64,000 bases of DNA from Bacteroidales bacterium (lineage in GTDB: Bacteria; Bacteroidota; Bacteroidia; Bacteroidales; WCHB1-69), in assembly GCA_017554325.1 (NCBI GenBank), contig JAFZIP010000006.1, forward strand, positions 119,106-183,105, read 5' to 3'. The translations under genes and the position numbers were made by a program. This document shows, in pieces, positions 24,341 to 33,758 of this stretch. A model generated the notes under the pieces. That model did not search any database, had not been told where the DNA came from, and saw nothing but the letters and a program-made list of their open reading frames with translations. Each line of letters opens with the position of its first letter. Position 1 is the first letter of the stretch.

Positions 24341-26365
24341 ATGAAACCACACCTGCTGCTTGCCTCGGTCCTGTTGTTCCTATGCTCCACCCTGGATGCC
24401 CAAGTGGTGTTCGACGGAAGCCCGCTCACCTCGTACATCGGGCAAACTGTCACCTTTGACCAGACCCTGTACGTATGTGGACGTTACGGCCACAACCTCT
24501 ACCTCTCCTACGAGCGGATGCGGCTGCCCGAGGAGGTGACCATTTTCGGCACTCCCGCCTACGACAGCGCGCAGACAACATTCAGCCAGGGATTCTTAAC
24601 CGCCTACTGTCCCAACATCTCTACCGACACCATCCGCTCCGGAGCCTCAATCTCACAACTGTCGGCAACCGTGACTGGTGAACGGAATCTCCAAATATAT
24701 TCACCCATTACTATTGCAAACAACCAACGTCCCACCCACCGTCCTGATGTTGGCGACGCCCGCCTTATCGTGTGCGGTGCGAATCTGGAGTACTACTGCC
24801 CCGACTGGCAAGGCACCTACGGAGCGGAAAGCGATGAAGAATTCGCGGTGCAGCACACCAAGCTGATGAAGGCACTCCTCAACATCGACGCTGATCTCTA
24901 CGCCTTTGCCGAAATCCAACAAGGTAGCATCGCCCTGGACTCCATTGTCCGGGGACTGAACTCCGCCACCGCACCAAGCCGATACTCCTTCGTGACCGAT
25001 GGCGACACTATTATAAACTCCTACACCAAAGTGGGTTTCGTGTACCGCAGCGACAAAGTAGTGCCCATCCTGTCGTTGGGCCACCCCTACGGACCCGCCT
25101 CCAACACATACGGGATGCGTTCAGGCTACCACCGCCGCGAATACGTGCAGGCATTCGAGGAATTATCCACCGCCGAACGTTTCATCGTCTCCATGAACCA
25201 TTTCAAATCCAAATCGGGCGGCGACAGCACCAACAACTTCTACAATGCCAACCGCATGGAGAATGCCGAGCATCTCACCTATTTTCTGGAAGCCGAACAG
25301 GACAACAACTACTATCAAGACCCGGACATCTTGATTCTCGGCGACTTGAACTGCGGCACCATGGAGGAGCCCATCCGCTTTCTGGAATCCTCCGGCTACA
25401 CAAACCTTATGCACCTCTATGCCCCCGACCAATACAGCTACACATACCGCAACGGCGTGGAGTACCTGGATCACGCACTGGCGTCTTCCTCTTTGGTTAA
25501 TCAAGTCACCGGCGCCCAACCCTACCATATCAACGCCGACGAATCATACTATCACTATTATCCCTACGGCGACACCTCCATGTACCGCTACTCCGACCAC
25601 GACCCTCTGATTGTCGGCCTGAACCTCCATTCCACGCCAGTCACCGAGTGCCAGGACTACCATTACAACGAGTCGTTTGCCTATTCGTTGGGCTGCTTCG
25701 CGGCGCAAAGCACCATCGGCGACAGCTACTGGTACACCTACGACAATTACGAGTGCGCGTGTGCCAATGGCTACTACTCGGGAGCGAATGAGGACTGGCT
25801 CGTTTCCCCCACTTTCGATTTCTCGAACAAAGACAACATCCAACTATCTTTCAGACACACATTGGGTTACGGCTCACCCGTAACCTACGCCCAACATTGC
25901 CATCTCATGATCTCCAACAACTACGCCGGCGATGTGCGAACCGCAACGTGGGAGGAGCTGCCAATTCCCAACATTCCATCGTACGCATGGGGGTTTGAGG
26001 AGAACATTCTGGAGATTCCAGAACCGTACCGGTTCCAGAACCAAGTAACCATAGCTTTCAAATACACGGTAAATGAAAATGACATTCCAGCCTGGGAAAT
26101 CAAGGATTTTGCACTATATGCCAGCTGCACTGACGATTCCACCGCCATAGCACCGATCGTGCGCGAAGAGCCCTTCACTATCTATTCTTCGCCCAACGCC
26201 CTGCACATTCAATGCGCCACACCACAAAGCATAGTGATATACGATGTTCTGGGCCGCACCATTGCTCAAGAAGGCGCTTCCGAGCAGCATGTCATTTCGT
26301 TGCCGACCGGCGTGTATTTGGCCAGAATTGGCCGAAACACTGTGAAAAAAGTGATAGTTCGATAA
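24341..26365 (+). CDS. Secreted endonuclease/exonuclease/phosphatase protein with T9SS tail
   Basis: A 674-residue secreted protein. Signal peptide about residues 1-21 (CSTLDAQ). After an N-terminal beta-rich region comes an endonuclease/exonuclease/phosphatase domain at about 130-430, with landmarks CGANLEYYCPDW, YAFAEIQ (metal Glu), SMNHFKSKSGGD (His), LILGDLNC (Asp-Asn) and YSDHDPLIVGL (Asp-His). Residues about 440-600 are a choice-of-anchor J domain (NEDWLVSPTFDF; ITIAF-type strands). The last 65 residues are a type A sorting domain (IVIYDVLGRTIAQ, LPTGVYLARI). It probably cleaves extracellular nucleic acid or phosphodiesters. An in-frame upstream start at 24197 is rejected because it precedes the promoter. 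Confidence 0.82.
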   Translation: MKPHLLLASVLLFLCSTLDAQVVFDGSPLTSYIGQTVTFDQTLYVCGRYGHNLYLSYERMRLPEEVTIFGTPAYDSAQTTFSQGFLTAYCPNISTDTIRSGASISQLSATVTGERNLQIYSPITIANNQRPTHRPDVGDARLIVCGANLEYYCPDWQGTYGAESDEEFAVQHTKLMKALLNIDADLYAFAEIQQGSIALDSIVRGLNSATAPSRYSFVTDGDTIINSYTKVGFVYRSDKVVPILSLGHPYGPASNTYGMRSGYHRREYVQAFEELSTAERFIVSMNHFKSKSGGDSTNNFYNANRMENAEHLTYFLEAEQDNNYYQDPDILILGDLNCGTMEEPIRFLESSGYTNLMHLYAPDQYSYTYRNGVEYLDHALASSSLVNQVTGAQPYHINADESYYHYYPYGDTSMYRYSDHDPLIVGLNLHSTPVTECQDYHYNESFAYSLGCFAAQSTIGDSYWYTYDNYECACANGYYSGANEDWLVSPTFDFSNKDNIQLSFRHTLGYGSPVTYAQHCHLMISNNYAGDVRTATWEELPIPNIPSYAWGFEENILEIPEPYRFQNQVTIAFKYTVNENDIPAWEIKDFALYASCTDDSTAIAPIVREEPFTIYSSPNALHIQCATPQSIVIYDVLGRTIAQEGASEQHVISLPTGVYLARIGRNTVKKVIVR

Positions 26366-26395
26366 TCTGACATTTGCAACGAAAACCATACCCTC

Positions 26396-27196
26396 ATGAG
26401 ATTAGACAAATATCTGATAGAAAACGGATTCTTTCCCTCGCGCGAGAAAGCGCAAACCGCCATCAAACACAACACCGTGAAGGTAAATGGAAACATCGTC
26501 ACCAAGGCGTCGATGGAGATCACGGACAACATGCAGGTGGAGGTCATCGACCTCTTCAACAAATACGTGAGCATGGGCGGGCTGAAGTTAGAGAAGGCCA
26601 TCAAGGGTTTCGAGCTGGATTTCAGCGACAAAGAGGTGCTCGACATCGGTTCTTCCACCGGCGGATTCACCGACTGCGCCCTGCAACACGGAGCCAAGTT
26701 CGTCACCGCAGTGGATGTGGGCAGCAACCAGTTGGTGGAATCATTGAAAGCAGATAAAAGAGTTCAGACTATTGAAAACAGGGATTTCCGCGAGTTGACG
26801 CCTGAAGAAGTTCAGAACAGGCAATATGATTTTATTGTCTCCGACGTCTCCTTTATTTCCCTCACCTATATTCTACCCTACTGCAGCCAGTTTCTGAAAC
26901 CTGACGGGCAGATGATGCTGCTGATCAAGCCTCAGTTTGAGGCAGGGCCTTCGTTTTTGGGCCGCAGCGGCATCGTAACCGATGAGAAAGGGTACAAAGT
27001 GGCGATTCAGAAAGTAGTGGGCGAGGCACTGAACCAGCATTTCCATCTCAACAATCTCAGCATCTCCACCCTGTTCGAAATCCATAAAAACGTGGAATTT
27101 CTCGCCCTGTTCAGCCGGCGTGACAACCGCTTTATTTTGGATCTAAACAAGATTTGTGAAGAGGTGAAAATGATAAAAAAGGAATTGAAAAAATAG
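26396..27196 (+). CDS. tlyA: TlyA-family rRNA 2'-O-methyltransferase / hemolysin A
   Basis: A 266-residue protein with an N-terminal S4 RNA-binding domain (residues about 1-60, MRLDKYLIENGFFPSREKA) and an FtsJ-like methyltransferase domain with the SAM loop DIGSSTGGFTDCAL at about residues 83-96 and the catalytic-type motif SDVSFISLTY. TlyA proteins methylate 16S and 23S rRNA in Mycobacterium; a role in pore formation is debated. Length and architecture are typical. It starts 30 bases after the nuclease gene and is followed 5 bases later by DUF2461. Confidence 0.92.
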   Translation: MRLDKYLIENGFFPSREKAQTAIKHNTVKVNGNIVTKASMEITDNMQVEVIDLFNKYVSMGGLKLEKAIKGFELDFSDKEVLDIGSSTGGFTDCALQHGAKFVTAVDVGSNQLVESLKADKRVQTIENRDFRELTPEEVQNRQYDFIVSDVSFISLTYILPYCSQFLKPDGQMMLLIKPQFEAGPSFLGRSGIVTDEKGYKVAIQKVVGEALNQHFHLNNLSISTLFEIHKNVEFLALFSRRDNRFILDLNKICEEVKMIKKELKK

Positions 27197-27201
27197 ACTA
27201 C

Positions 27202-27915
27202 ATGAAAGAAAACCGGATACTATTCGAATTTTTAAGCGACCTGGTCGCCAACAACAACCGCGAGTGGTTCAAGGCCAACCGGGCGCGCTACAATGCCGCT
27301 TGGGAGCGGTTCCACCAGCTCGTTGGCGAACTGATTTTGCAAGTTGGACAGTTTGACGAGAGCGTGGCCTTCCTTACACCGAAAGATTGTATCTATCGCA
27401 TTTACAGAGATATACGATTTTCACAAGACAAGACGCCTTACAAAGGCCATTTCGGTGCCTACATCAATGCTGCCGGCAAGAAATCCTTCTACGGCGGCTA
27501 TTATCTGCAAATCGAACCGCATCAGGTGGTGCTGGCCAGCGGTGTGTGGTGGTTGCCGCCGAAGGAGATGCGCGCCCTGCGCCACGCCATCGTGGATCAG
27601 ATTGATGTCTTTGAAAACATCTTGGAGGAACCGGAATTCAAAAAACACTGTCCTGCCATCGGCTATGGCACGGAACGCTACAAGCGTATCCCCAATGGAT
27701 TTCCCAAAGATTTCCGCCGTCCGGACCTTCTGCTATGCAAGGATTTCACATGTGCCTGTTATCTCAAACCAACAGACCTACTAAAGCCTCATGCCGTGGA
27801 ACGCATGGCAGATATTTTCCACTGTATGAAGCCATTCAATGATTTCCTCAAAGAAAACGTGTTGATCAACTTGGAAGAAATGGAGGAGATGAAGAATATC
27901 GTGAAGTTCTTCTAA
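27202..27915 (+). CDS. DUF2461 protein
   Basis: A 237-residue protein matching the DUF2461 family throughout: LVANNNREWFKANRARYNAA near the N-terminus, RIYRDIRFSQDKTPYKGHFG at about residues 68-87, GGYYLQIEP and a helical C-terminus. Function unknown; the RDxRFSxDKTPYK motif looks like an anion- or nucleotide-binding site but this is a guess. It is probably cotranscribed with tlyA. Its last 4 bases overlap the end of the convergent CPBP gene. Confidence 0.88.
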   Translation: MKENRILFEFLSDLVANNNREWFKANRARYNAAWERFHQLVGELILQVGQFDESVAFLTPKDCIYRIYRDIRFSQDKTPYKGHFGAYINAAGKKSFYGGYYLQIEPHQVVLASGVWWLPPKEMRALRHAIVDQIDVFENILEEPEFKKHCPAIGYGTERYKRIPNGFPKDFRRPDLLLCKDFTCACYLKPTDLLKPHAVERMADIFHCMKPFNDFLKENVLINLEEMEEMKNIVKFF

Positions 27916-28832
27916 AGACGCTCTTCGTTGTGATGCAGTTCCTTCTGCGTGCGCCACATGAAAAGCAGGCTGACGAATGTCACGACGGTGCAGGAAATGG
28001 CCAACGGAATCGCCCCGTGAATGTCGGTAAACTTAATATCATCCAGCGAAACGCCTCTTCCTTGGAAGGAAAAATCCACCAACAGCGAGAGCGCGTTGTG
28101 CAGGAAGTGTGCCAGTATGGGCAGCCACAGCGATCGGCTCCAATAGAACAAATAGCCCAAATATGCGCCCAATAGCAGCCGCGGGATAAAACCGCTGAAC
28201 TGGAAGTGTATGGCACTGAATATCAAAGCCGTGATCCACACCGACAAGTGAGGTTTTTGGGTCCATTTGTTCAGAAACGCCTGTATGGTACCCTGGAACA
28301 TGAACTCTTCGCCAATAGCAGGAATTAATGCCAACACAAAAATATTGGCCAACAACGTTCCGTATGTGTGCTTAAAGGTCAACAAGGTGGTCAGTTCTTC
28401 AGCCTTGGCATCCATGTCGGCCATCCATTGCTGGAGCGATCCCAAACTTTTCGGCAATTCGATGGCCTGGTTCCATTGCGACAAGAGGGCCACAACTGGA
28501 AGGATAACAATGGACAACACCAACGTGACATTCACCAGCAAATAGTGCGGCTTGCGATCCGCCCAGTTATAGTGCAGCCACTTGCGGTCGTGCGCGTACG
28601 CGAACATCAGCGCGGGCACAAGGAACATGCCCACCGAGTTGAACGCCTGCACAAGCCGGATGTAGCCCGCAGGGTCCGAAGCTTTATACATATTGTTTGT
28701 ATGATAGACAGCATACGCAACCAGCATACCCAGACCGCTGAAAACGATTGTTCCTGCCACCACGAAGAGCAGCAGGAACAATATCTGTACCAGTCGGTTT
28801 TTACCTTCAAAAAAGGGTCTGATAAAATCCAT
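27912..28832 (-). CDS. CPBP-family intramembrane glutamic protease
   Basis: A 306-residue polytopic membrane protein of the Abi/CAAX protease family. The conserved pair is present as GEEFMFQG (Glu175, Glu176), but the usual Arg of the EExxxR motif is Gln180. Later motifs AIHFQFSGFIPRLLLGAYLG (His209) and AHFLHNAL (His242) are kept, so the active-site glutamate and histidines remain. The family members cleave or process prenylated or hydrophobic peptides, and the natural substrate here is unknown. The stop overlaps DUF2461. Confidence 0.85.
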   Translation of the reverse strand: MDFIRPFFEGKNRLVQILFLLLFVVAGTIVFSGLGMLVAYAVYHTNNMYKASDPAGYIRLVQAFNSVGMFLVPALMFAYAHDRKWLHYNWADRKPHYLLVNVTLVLSIVILPVVALLSQWNQAIELPKSLGSLQQWMADMDAKAEELTTLLTFKHTYGTLLANIFVLALIPAIGEEFMFQGTIQAFLNKWTQKPHLSVWITALIFSAIHFQFSGFIPRLLLGAYLGYLFYWSRSLWLPILAHFLHNALSLLVDFSFQGRGVSLDDIKFTDIHGAIPLAISCTVVTFVSLLFMWRTQKELHHNEERL

Positions 28833-28833
28833 A

Positions 28834-30612
28834 TTACTTGATAAAAGCTATAAGATCGCCTTTCTGCACCTTATCACCTTGTTTGGCAATCACTTCCACG
28901 AGTTTTCCAGCCACAGGCACGCGAACTTCTTCCTGGCCGTAGTATGTCTGGATGAAGCAGAGAATGCCATTCTCAGGAAATTCCGTACCCAACGGTTTAG
29001 CCATGGATTCCTCGTTTACGGCAAGTTCCCAAATCACCTGACCAGACACTGGAGCTTCCACGCGCACCGCATTGGGTTCGCGTTTCATCGCAGCCTCGAT
29101 CAAAGCCTGTTTGAACTGTTCCGGGGACAATACCTGCTGCTTTTGCAAGGCTTTTTTCTTGGCATCGGCCAGTGCCTTTTCAAAATTCGTCTTTGCCCTA
29201 CCCTCTTTATAGTCGATGTATTGACGCTCGTGCATAGCCAGTTCGAATAGTTCTTCCTCATCTTCGCCCACATCCCAGCCTTTCTCTTCCATCATGGCAC
29301 GATATTTCGGCAACTCATCCGGATAGTTGTCTTGCGGCACACCATCGAAGAACTCGTAGCCCTTTTCCTTGGCCAGTTCCACAATCTCGGGAGCCAGCGG
29401 GCCCGGCAGACGGCCACATTTGCCGAGAATCATATCCCACATATTCTGGTCCATGTTCGAGTAACGGGGTTTGCCCTGTGCGTCGGCCAAAATGTTCATC
29501 AAAGCGATGTTCTTGACATACTGGCTGAACGGAGTCACCAAACCGGGCGTACCTACGCGCGGCCACACATACTGCACTTCATCGAAGAGTTTCACCAGCA
29601 GCTCGTCCTCCGACAACTCTGCCCTGCCCTGTTTGCGCAGTGCCATGTTGATGGCATCTTTCAAACCTTTGAGGTCAGCCATCATGGAGCCCATCATGCC
29701 CCCCGGGAGACCACAACCGAGCAACAACGAGGTGCAAATCTTGTTCTTCGGCTCAATAAAATAGCCCAAGAAGTCATCCATAAACTTCTGCGTCAGCGCA
29801 CGTGCCTCCATGTAGGCATTCATGTCAATGTCTTTCACCTCGAAGCCAGCATTCTTGAGCATCGCTTGAACAGCAATCACGTCGGGATGCACCATGCCCC
29901 AGGAAAGCGGCTCCATGGCCACATCTATGATGTCAGCACCAGCCTTGCACACCTCCAGAACAGAGGCCATAGAGAGGCCGGGGCCAGTATGACCGTGGTA
30001 TTGAATCACAATCTGAGGATACTTTTCCTTGATGCAGGTCACCAGTTTGCCTAACATAGCCGGACGACCAATACCTGCCATGTCTTTCAAACCAATCTCC
30101 TTGGCGCCATACTCCACGTATTTATCCACTATCTCCATGTAATGCTCAATGGTGTGCACCGGAGAATGCGTGATACTCAGAGCCGCTTGCGAAATCAAAC
30201 CGAACTCGTTAGCATATTTGATGGAGAGTTCCAAATTGCGATAGTCGTTGAGACCGCAAAATGAGCGGACGACATCCACGCCTTGGGCTTTCTTCACCTT
30301 AAACATCAAGCGGCGAACGTCGGCAGGCACCGGGAACATGCGGAGACCGTTCAGGCCGCGCTCCAGCATCTGGGTCTGGACGCCAGCTTCACGCAAGGGC
30401 TTGGTCCACTCGCGCACGGCACGGTTCGGATTCTCTCCATACAACAGGTTCACCTGCTCAAAAGCACCACCGTTGGTTTCCACTCTGTCAAAGCACCCCA
30501 TTTTCACAATCACAGGGGCAATTTCCTTCAACTGGTCCACACGCGGCTGGTACTTGCCTGATGACTGCCACATGTCACGATAGACCAGACAAAATTTTAT
30601 ATTTCTTCCCAT
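28834..30612 (-). CDS. Oxaloacetate decarboxylase alpha / pyruvate carboxylase subunit B-like protein lacking the biotin lysine
   Basis: A 592-residue protein. The N-terminal TIM barrel is the carboxyltransferase domain with LKDMAG (the carbamylated-lysine region), the metal pair in YHGHTGPGLSMAS, and RDMWQS where the family usually has RDxHQS. A central conserved region spans about residues 300-450. The C-terminal domain has the biotinyl-carrier fold (PVSGQVIWEL, VPVAGKLVEV) but at residues 552-566 the usual MKM is QTYYGQ, so no biotin lysine is visible. Such subunits are known in Bacteroidota, but the turnover partner is not adjacent here. The stop lies 2 bases before the CPBP start on the same strand. 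Confidence 0.82.
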   Translation of the reverse strand: MGRNIKFCLVYRDMWQSSGKYQPRVDQLKEIAPVIVKMGCFDRVETNGGAFEQVNLLYGENPNRAVREWTKPLREAGVQTQMLERGLNGLRMFPVPADVRRLMFKVKKAQGVDVVRSFCGLNDYRNLELSIKYANEFGLISQAALSITHSPVHTIEHYMEIVDKYVEYGAKEIGLKDMAGIGRPAMLGKLVTCIKEKYPQIVIQYHGHTGPGLSMASVLEVCKAGADIIDVAMEPLSWGMVHPDVIAVQAMLKNAGFEVKDIDMNAYMEARALTQKFMDDFLGYFIEPKNKICTSLLLGCGLPGGMMGSMMADLKGLKDAINMALRKQGRAELSEDELLVKLFDEVQYVWPRVGTPGLVTPFSQYVKNIALMNILADAQGKPRYSNMDQNMWDMILGKCGRLPGPLAPEIVELAKEKGYEFFDGVPQDNYPDELPKYRAMMEEKGWDVGEDEEELFELAMHERQYIDYKEGRAKTNFEKALADAKKKALQKQQVLSPEQFKQALIEAAMKREPNAVRVEAPVSGQVIWELAVNEESMAKPLGTEFPENGILCFIQTYYGQEEVRVPVAGKLVEVIAKQGDKVQKGDLIAFIK

Positions 30613-30684
30613 ATTTTTAAAACATTAAATTACTATCCTCCAAATCATTACACAGGAAACACACCTATTTCTGATTCAGGGGCG

Positions 30685-30692
30685 CAAATGTA
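30685..30692 (-). promoter_or_regulatory. -7 promoter box (TACATTTG) for the carboxylase-like gene
   Basis: Minus-strand TACATTTG fits TAnnTTTG; it leaves a leader of about 70 bases before the ATG at 30612. Confidence 0.5.
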
Positions 30693-30707
30693 TAAAATAC
30701 TTTTCAA

Positions 30708-31469
30708 TTAAAACTCTATAGAGAGCCCATCAGTACCTAAAAAAACGTTTTCAGGCAACGAATTGCTAACTTCTTCATACAGACCCATTTCGTGCGACAC
30801 ATGCGTAAGAATCGCCTTGGCTGGATTGAGCTGACGGATAATGTTCAAGGCCTGGTCCAGATTGAAGTGAGAATAATGCTCTTTGATACGTAACGCATTC
30901 AATACCAGCAAATCAAGTCCTTGCAACTTCTTCATTTCCGTCTCAGAGATAAAACTCGCATCAGTGATATAGGCAAAGTTGCCCATTCGATAGCCCAGAA
31001 TCGGCAGTGTAAGATGGCGCACGTGAATGGGCTGAATCTCTATTCCGTTCACCAAAAAAGAATCATCTTTCACAGGATTTAAATGAAAAGATGGAGCCCC
31101 GGGATATGGATGCGGCTTGAAAGCGTAGTCGTAATCCTTGCGAATCACGTTGAGCACTCGCTGGAGACCAAAAATTTCAATCGGGGCATGTTTCCTGAAG
31201 TAAATAGGACGGATATCATCAAGGCCGGCAAGATGATCCTTGTGTTCGTGCGTCACCAAGATAGCATCCACCATGGTGATATCATTACGGAGCAATTGTT
31301 GACGGAGGTCAGGGCCCGCGTCAATCAGTATGCGTGTGCCATCCACTTCCACGAATGCAGCAGTACGCAGACGTGCGTCACGCGGATCAGCAGACTGGCA
31401 AACCGGGCAGTCACACCCCACCACAGGAACGCCCTGTGAAGTACCGGTACCTAATAGCGTCACTTTCAT
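30708..31469 (-). CDS. MBL-fold phosphodiesterase (PhnP/RNase Z-like)
   Basis: A 253-residue metallo-beta-lactamase-fold hydrolase. The metal motif is THEHKDHLAGLDD (His74, His76, Asp78, His79), with a further ligand in ILIDAGPDLRQQ and TDASF, and the C-terminal LTHVSHEMGL. The N-terminal GTGTSQGVPVVGCDCPVC is the Cys-rich signature of PhnP-like cyclic-phosphodiesterases, whose structural zinc cluster it forms. Substrate is not known. Its start overlaps the end of the C10 peptidase gene by 4 bases, suggesting co-expression. Confidence 0.88.
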   Translation of the reverse strand: MKVTLLGTGTSQGVPVVGCDCPVCQSADPRDARLRTAAFVEVDGTRILIDAGPDLRQQLLRNDITMVDAILVTHEHKDHLAGLDDIRPIYFRKHAPIEIFGLQRVLNVIRKDYDYAFKPHPYPGAPSFHLNPVKDDSFLVNGIEIQPIHVRHLTLPILGYRMGNFAYITDASFISETEMKKLQGLDLLVLNALRIKEHYSHFNLDQALNIIRQLNPAKAILTHVSHEMGLYEEVSNSLPENVFLGTDGLSIEF

Positions 31470-33526
31470 TGCTTGATGAATTTTCTGGTGATAGTTTGAT
31501 TTTTATGGTTGAATTGCAGCAGATACATGCCATCGGGAAGATCGGCCACCGATAGGGCGTATCCGTTGCCGTTTTGTTCGGTGGACAGACGCACCACTCT
31601 GCCGAGCATATCGCACACCACCACGGAGCTTATCTCACCATCGCCATGGATGAACAGTTTGTCTGAAACCGGATTGGGATAGATTGCAATCTCTGGAATC
31701 TCCTGATTGTCAACACCCACATGGCCAGCCCGATACGTGAATTTGAATCCGTCTGCGTTGTTCTGCTCGTCCGTTTCAAACATCAAAGCCAAACGAGGCA
31801 CATAAAACGTCAAAGTGGTATCCGACATAGAGCCTGTTAACGTAGCTAGCAGGTCATCGTCAGAGAAATTATTGTTAAAGACACGAAGGAAGTCGTGTCC
31901 CTCTTCCAGATCCAGATAGTCGAAGTGCAATTGGATGGCATCGTATGCAGGCACAATAATCCGATACTTGCAGGTGCTGAATGGGCGATAATTGTTACTG
32001 CCGCTGCCGTCCTCGATCGTGCCGGTGGCGGAAGTCTTGACCACCTGGCCCTCACAGAAGGGTTGCACCACCGCGTTATAACTCGCCCTGATACCCGACG
32101 CCGCCAGCGAATCATCCGTCACCAGCCTCACGATGATTTCGGTGCAATCCCAAGTATTTGTAAGTGTTCCCACGCTGTCAGAAAAAGCCATTGTGGCAAT
32201 TGCCGGATCGTTGAACGACACCAGAAGCGAGTCGCCAGAAGCGATATCATATTCAATTTTCAAACTTATGGAAGAGAAGTCATCACTCTGCGGACGGATG
32301 ATCCAGGTATAGTCCATGTTGGGGCGATAGGTCTCGAATGCCTGGGTGCCATCGGTGAAAGAGCCTGCCACGGAGGTTAGGACCTTGGTTCCGGTCAGCG
32401 GCTGCGCCACAGGATACTCATAAAGTGTGGTGTCGGGGTATGCGTTGATGATCAGTTCCTGGGCAAGATTGAAATTCGTGCCACTCAAGTTCAGCCCGTT
32501 GGTATAGAAATAGCCATCGGCCGAGCCGTCCCAGCCGAAATTGAAGTGGTAATAATAGTTGCTACCCACCATCTTGTACCCGTCGCAGATGAAGCCGTGT
32601 CCGTTGATGTTGGGATTGCTCCATCCGGCATAATAGAGCGGCATATTACGCTCCAGATGACTTACAATCAGGCTATCCCAGTCCAAATCCGTGGAGTCGC
32701 GGAACACGTATTGCGTTTCGGGAGAGTATTTGAAGAAAGTTCGGAGCACGCGGGCCGCGCTGTGGTTGTACATACCTGAGCCATCGGGGCCATAGACCAT
32801 ATCCACCCCCACGCCGCAATGATACATCAGAGTGGAAATGGCCAGATTGACGGAGGTCGGATCGTCGCACATGGCACTGAAATCGTAGTGGGTGTTGCCA
32901 TAGTCGGCCGATTGCACACCGTAGGTGGAATCTGTATATGAATAGGAGCCTACGCCATATTCAGGAAAACGATAGTAATAGATGAGCTGGGCCATGGCCG
33001 TGGCCACGCAACCGGTAACCACCCGGTTATTCTCGCCGGCGTAGTCGCGCGGGCAATAGTAGCTGTAAAACGTTCCTTGTCCCCAATGCGACTTCATCAG
33101 GGGGAGCACCTCCGATGTGCCTTTGAAGGCCGACCTGCCCTCAGTCAGATGACGCCATCCAGCGTGCAAGTCCTGAGCAATTGGTTGTGATTTGAGCTGG
33201 CGGAGTTGCTGTTGGTAGTTATCCAGCCACATTTTGACGGGCGGGATCACATCCTCTGCATTGTACAGTTGATGGTCGGAAAAAGCCAACACAGGTGGCA
33301 CGCGCTTGTCGCCGCTGATTACGACATACGAGTTTTCAGAGTTGAAAACATACATCAGCGTGTCTCCATCCTCCGCAATCACACGGGCAAGTTGGCATCC
33401 GGATTTTTGATTTGATTGCAGAAAACTGGCAGCTGCGCGAGCGGCATCCGAAACAGACACCGACTGAGCCGATACATATCCAACTATAAATAAGGAAATT
33501 ATAAAAACGTAAAGGTGTTTTGCCAT
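31466..33526 (-). CDS. C10-family (streptopain-like) cysteine peptidase with T9SS tail
   Basis: A 686-residue secreted peptidase. Signal peptide to about residue 20. A Spi-type inhibitory propeptide lies at about 21-125, then the C10 catalytic domain: Cys173 in VTGCVATAMAQ, His310 in NINGHGFICDGY and the FGWDG segment near 330. Two CUB-like beta domains follow (about 380-500 and 500-610), and the last 75 residues are a type A sorting domain (IAIYPNPVSDKLFIHG, LPDGMYLLQF). Related proteases (PrtT, interpain, SpeB) degrade host proteins and the propeptide keeps them inactive until export. All visible active-site residues are intact. Confidence 0.9.
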   Translation of the reverse strand: MAKHLYVFIISLFIVGYVSAQSVSVSDAARAAASFLQSNQKSGCQLARVIAEDGDTLMYVFNSENSYVVISGDKRVPPVLAFSDHQLYNAEDVIPPVKMWLDNYQQQLRQLKSQPIAQDLHAGWRHLTEGRSAFKGTSEVLPLMKSHWGQGTFYSYYCPRDYAGENNRVVTGCVATAMAQLIYYYRFPEYGVGSYSYTDSTYGVQSADYGNTHYDFSAMCDDPTSVNLAISTLMYHCGVGVDMVYGPDGSGMYNHSAARVLRTFFKYSPETQYVFRDSTDLDWDSLIVSHLERNMPLYYAGWSNPNINGHGFICDGYKMVGSNYYYHFNFGWDGSADGYFYTNGLNLSGTNFNLAQELIINAYPDTTLYEYPVAQPLTGTKVLTSVAGSFTDGTQAFETYRPNMDYTWIIRPQSDDFSSISLKIEYDIASGDSLLVSFNDPAIATMAFSDSVGTLTNTWDCTEIIVRLVTDDSLAASGIRASYNAVVQPFCEGQVVKTSATGTIEDGSGSNNYRPFSTCKYRIIVPAYDAIQLHFDYLDLEEGHDFLRVFNNNFSDDDLLATLTGSMSDTTLTFYVPRLALMFETDEQNNADGFKFTYRAGHVGVDNQEIPEIAIYPNPVSDKLFIHGDGEISSVVVCDMLGRVVRLSTEQNGNGYALSVADLPDGMYLLQFNHKNQTITRKFIKQ

Positions 33527-33554
33527 CTTTATCGGATTAAAAATATTGATACGG

Positions 33555-33562
33555 CAAAAATA
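33555..33562 (-). promoter_or_regulatory. -7 promoter box (TATTTTTG) for the C10 peptidase
   Basis: Minus-strand consensus 28 bases before the ATG at 33526. Confidence 0.55.
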
Positions 33563-33621
33563 ATGAATAATCCGAAAAAATAAAAAAAAATTAAAGATGA
33601 TGGTTTATTTGAAAAAAAGTG

Positions 33622-33629
33622 TACTTTTG
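33622..33629 (+). promoter_or_regulatory. -7 promoter box (TACTTTTG) for tRNA-Pro
   Basis: Consensus box 16 bases before the tRNA 5' end. Confidence 0.6.
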
Positions 33630-33645
33630 CAGCCTCAAAAAGGAT

Positions 33646-33722
33646 CGGGGTGTGGCGCAGTTGGCTAGCGCACTTGCATGGGGTGCAAGGGGTCGGAAGT
33701 TCGAGTCTTCTCACCCCGACCA
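33646..33722 (+). tRNA. tRNA-Pro (anticodon GGG), CCA encoded
   Basis: Acceptor CGGGGTG pairs with CACCCCG; anticodon stem CTTGC/GCAAG with loop ATGGGGT gives anticodon GGG; T arm GGAAG/CTTCT with loop TTCGAGT. The discriminator A is followed by CCA in the DNA, unlike tRNA-Lys at 14.4 kb. Confidence 0.93.
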
Positions 33723-33730
33723 AACAAAAA

Positions 33731-33758
33731 AGAGACGCGATTGCGTCTCTTTTTTTTT
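33731..33758. terminator. Terminator after tRNA-Pro, shared with the convergent fusion gene
   Basis: AGAGACGC pairs with GCGTCTCT around a GATT loop, with A-rich sequence before and eight T after, so it can act in both directions. Confidence 0.85.
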
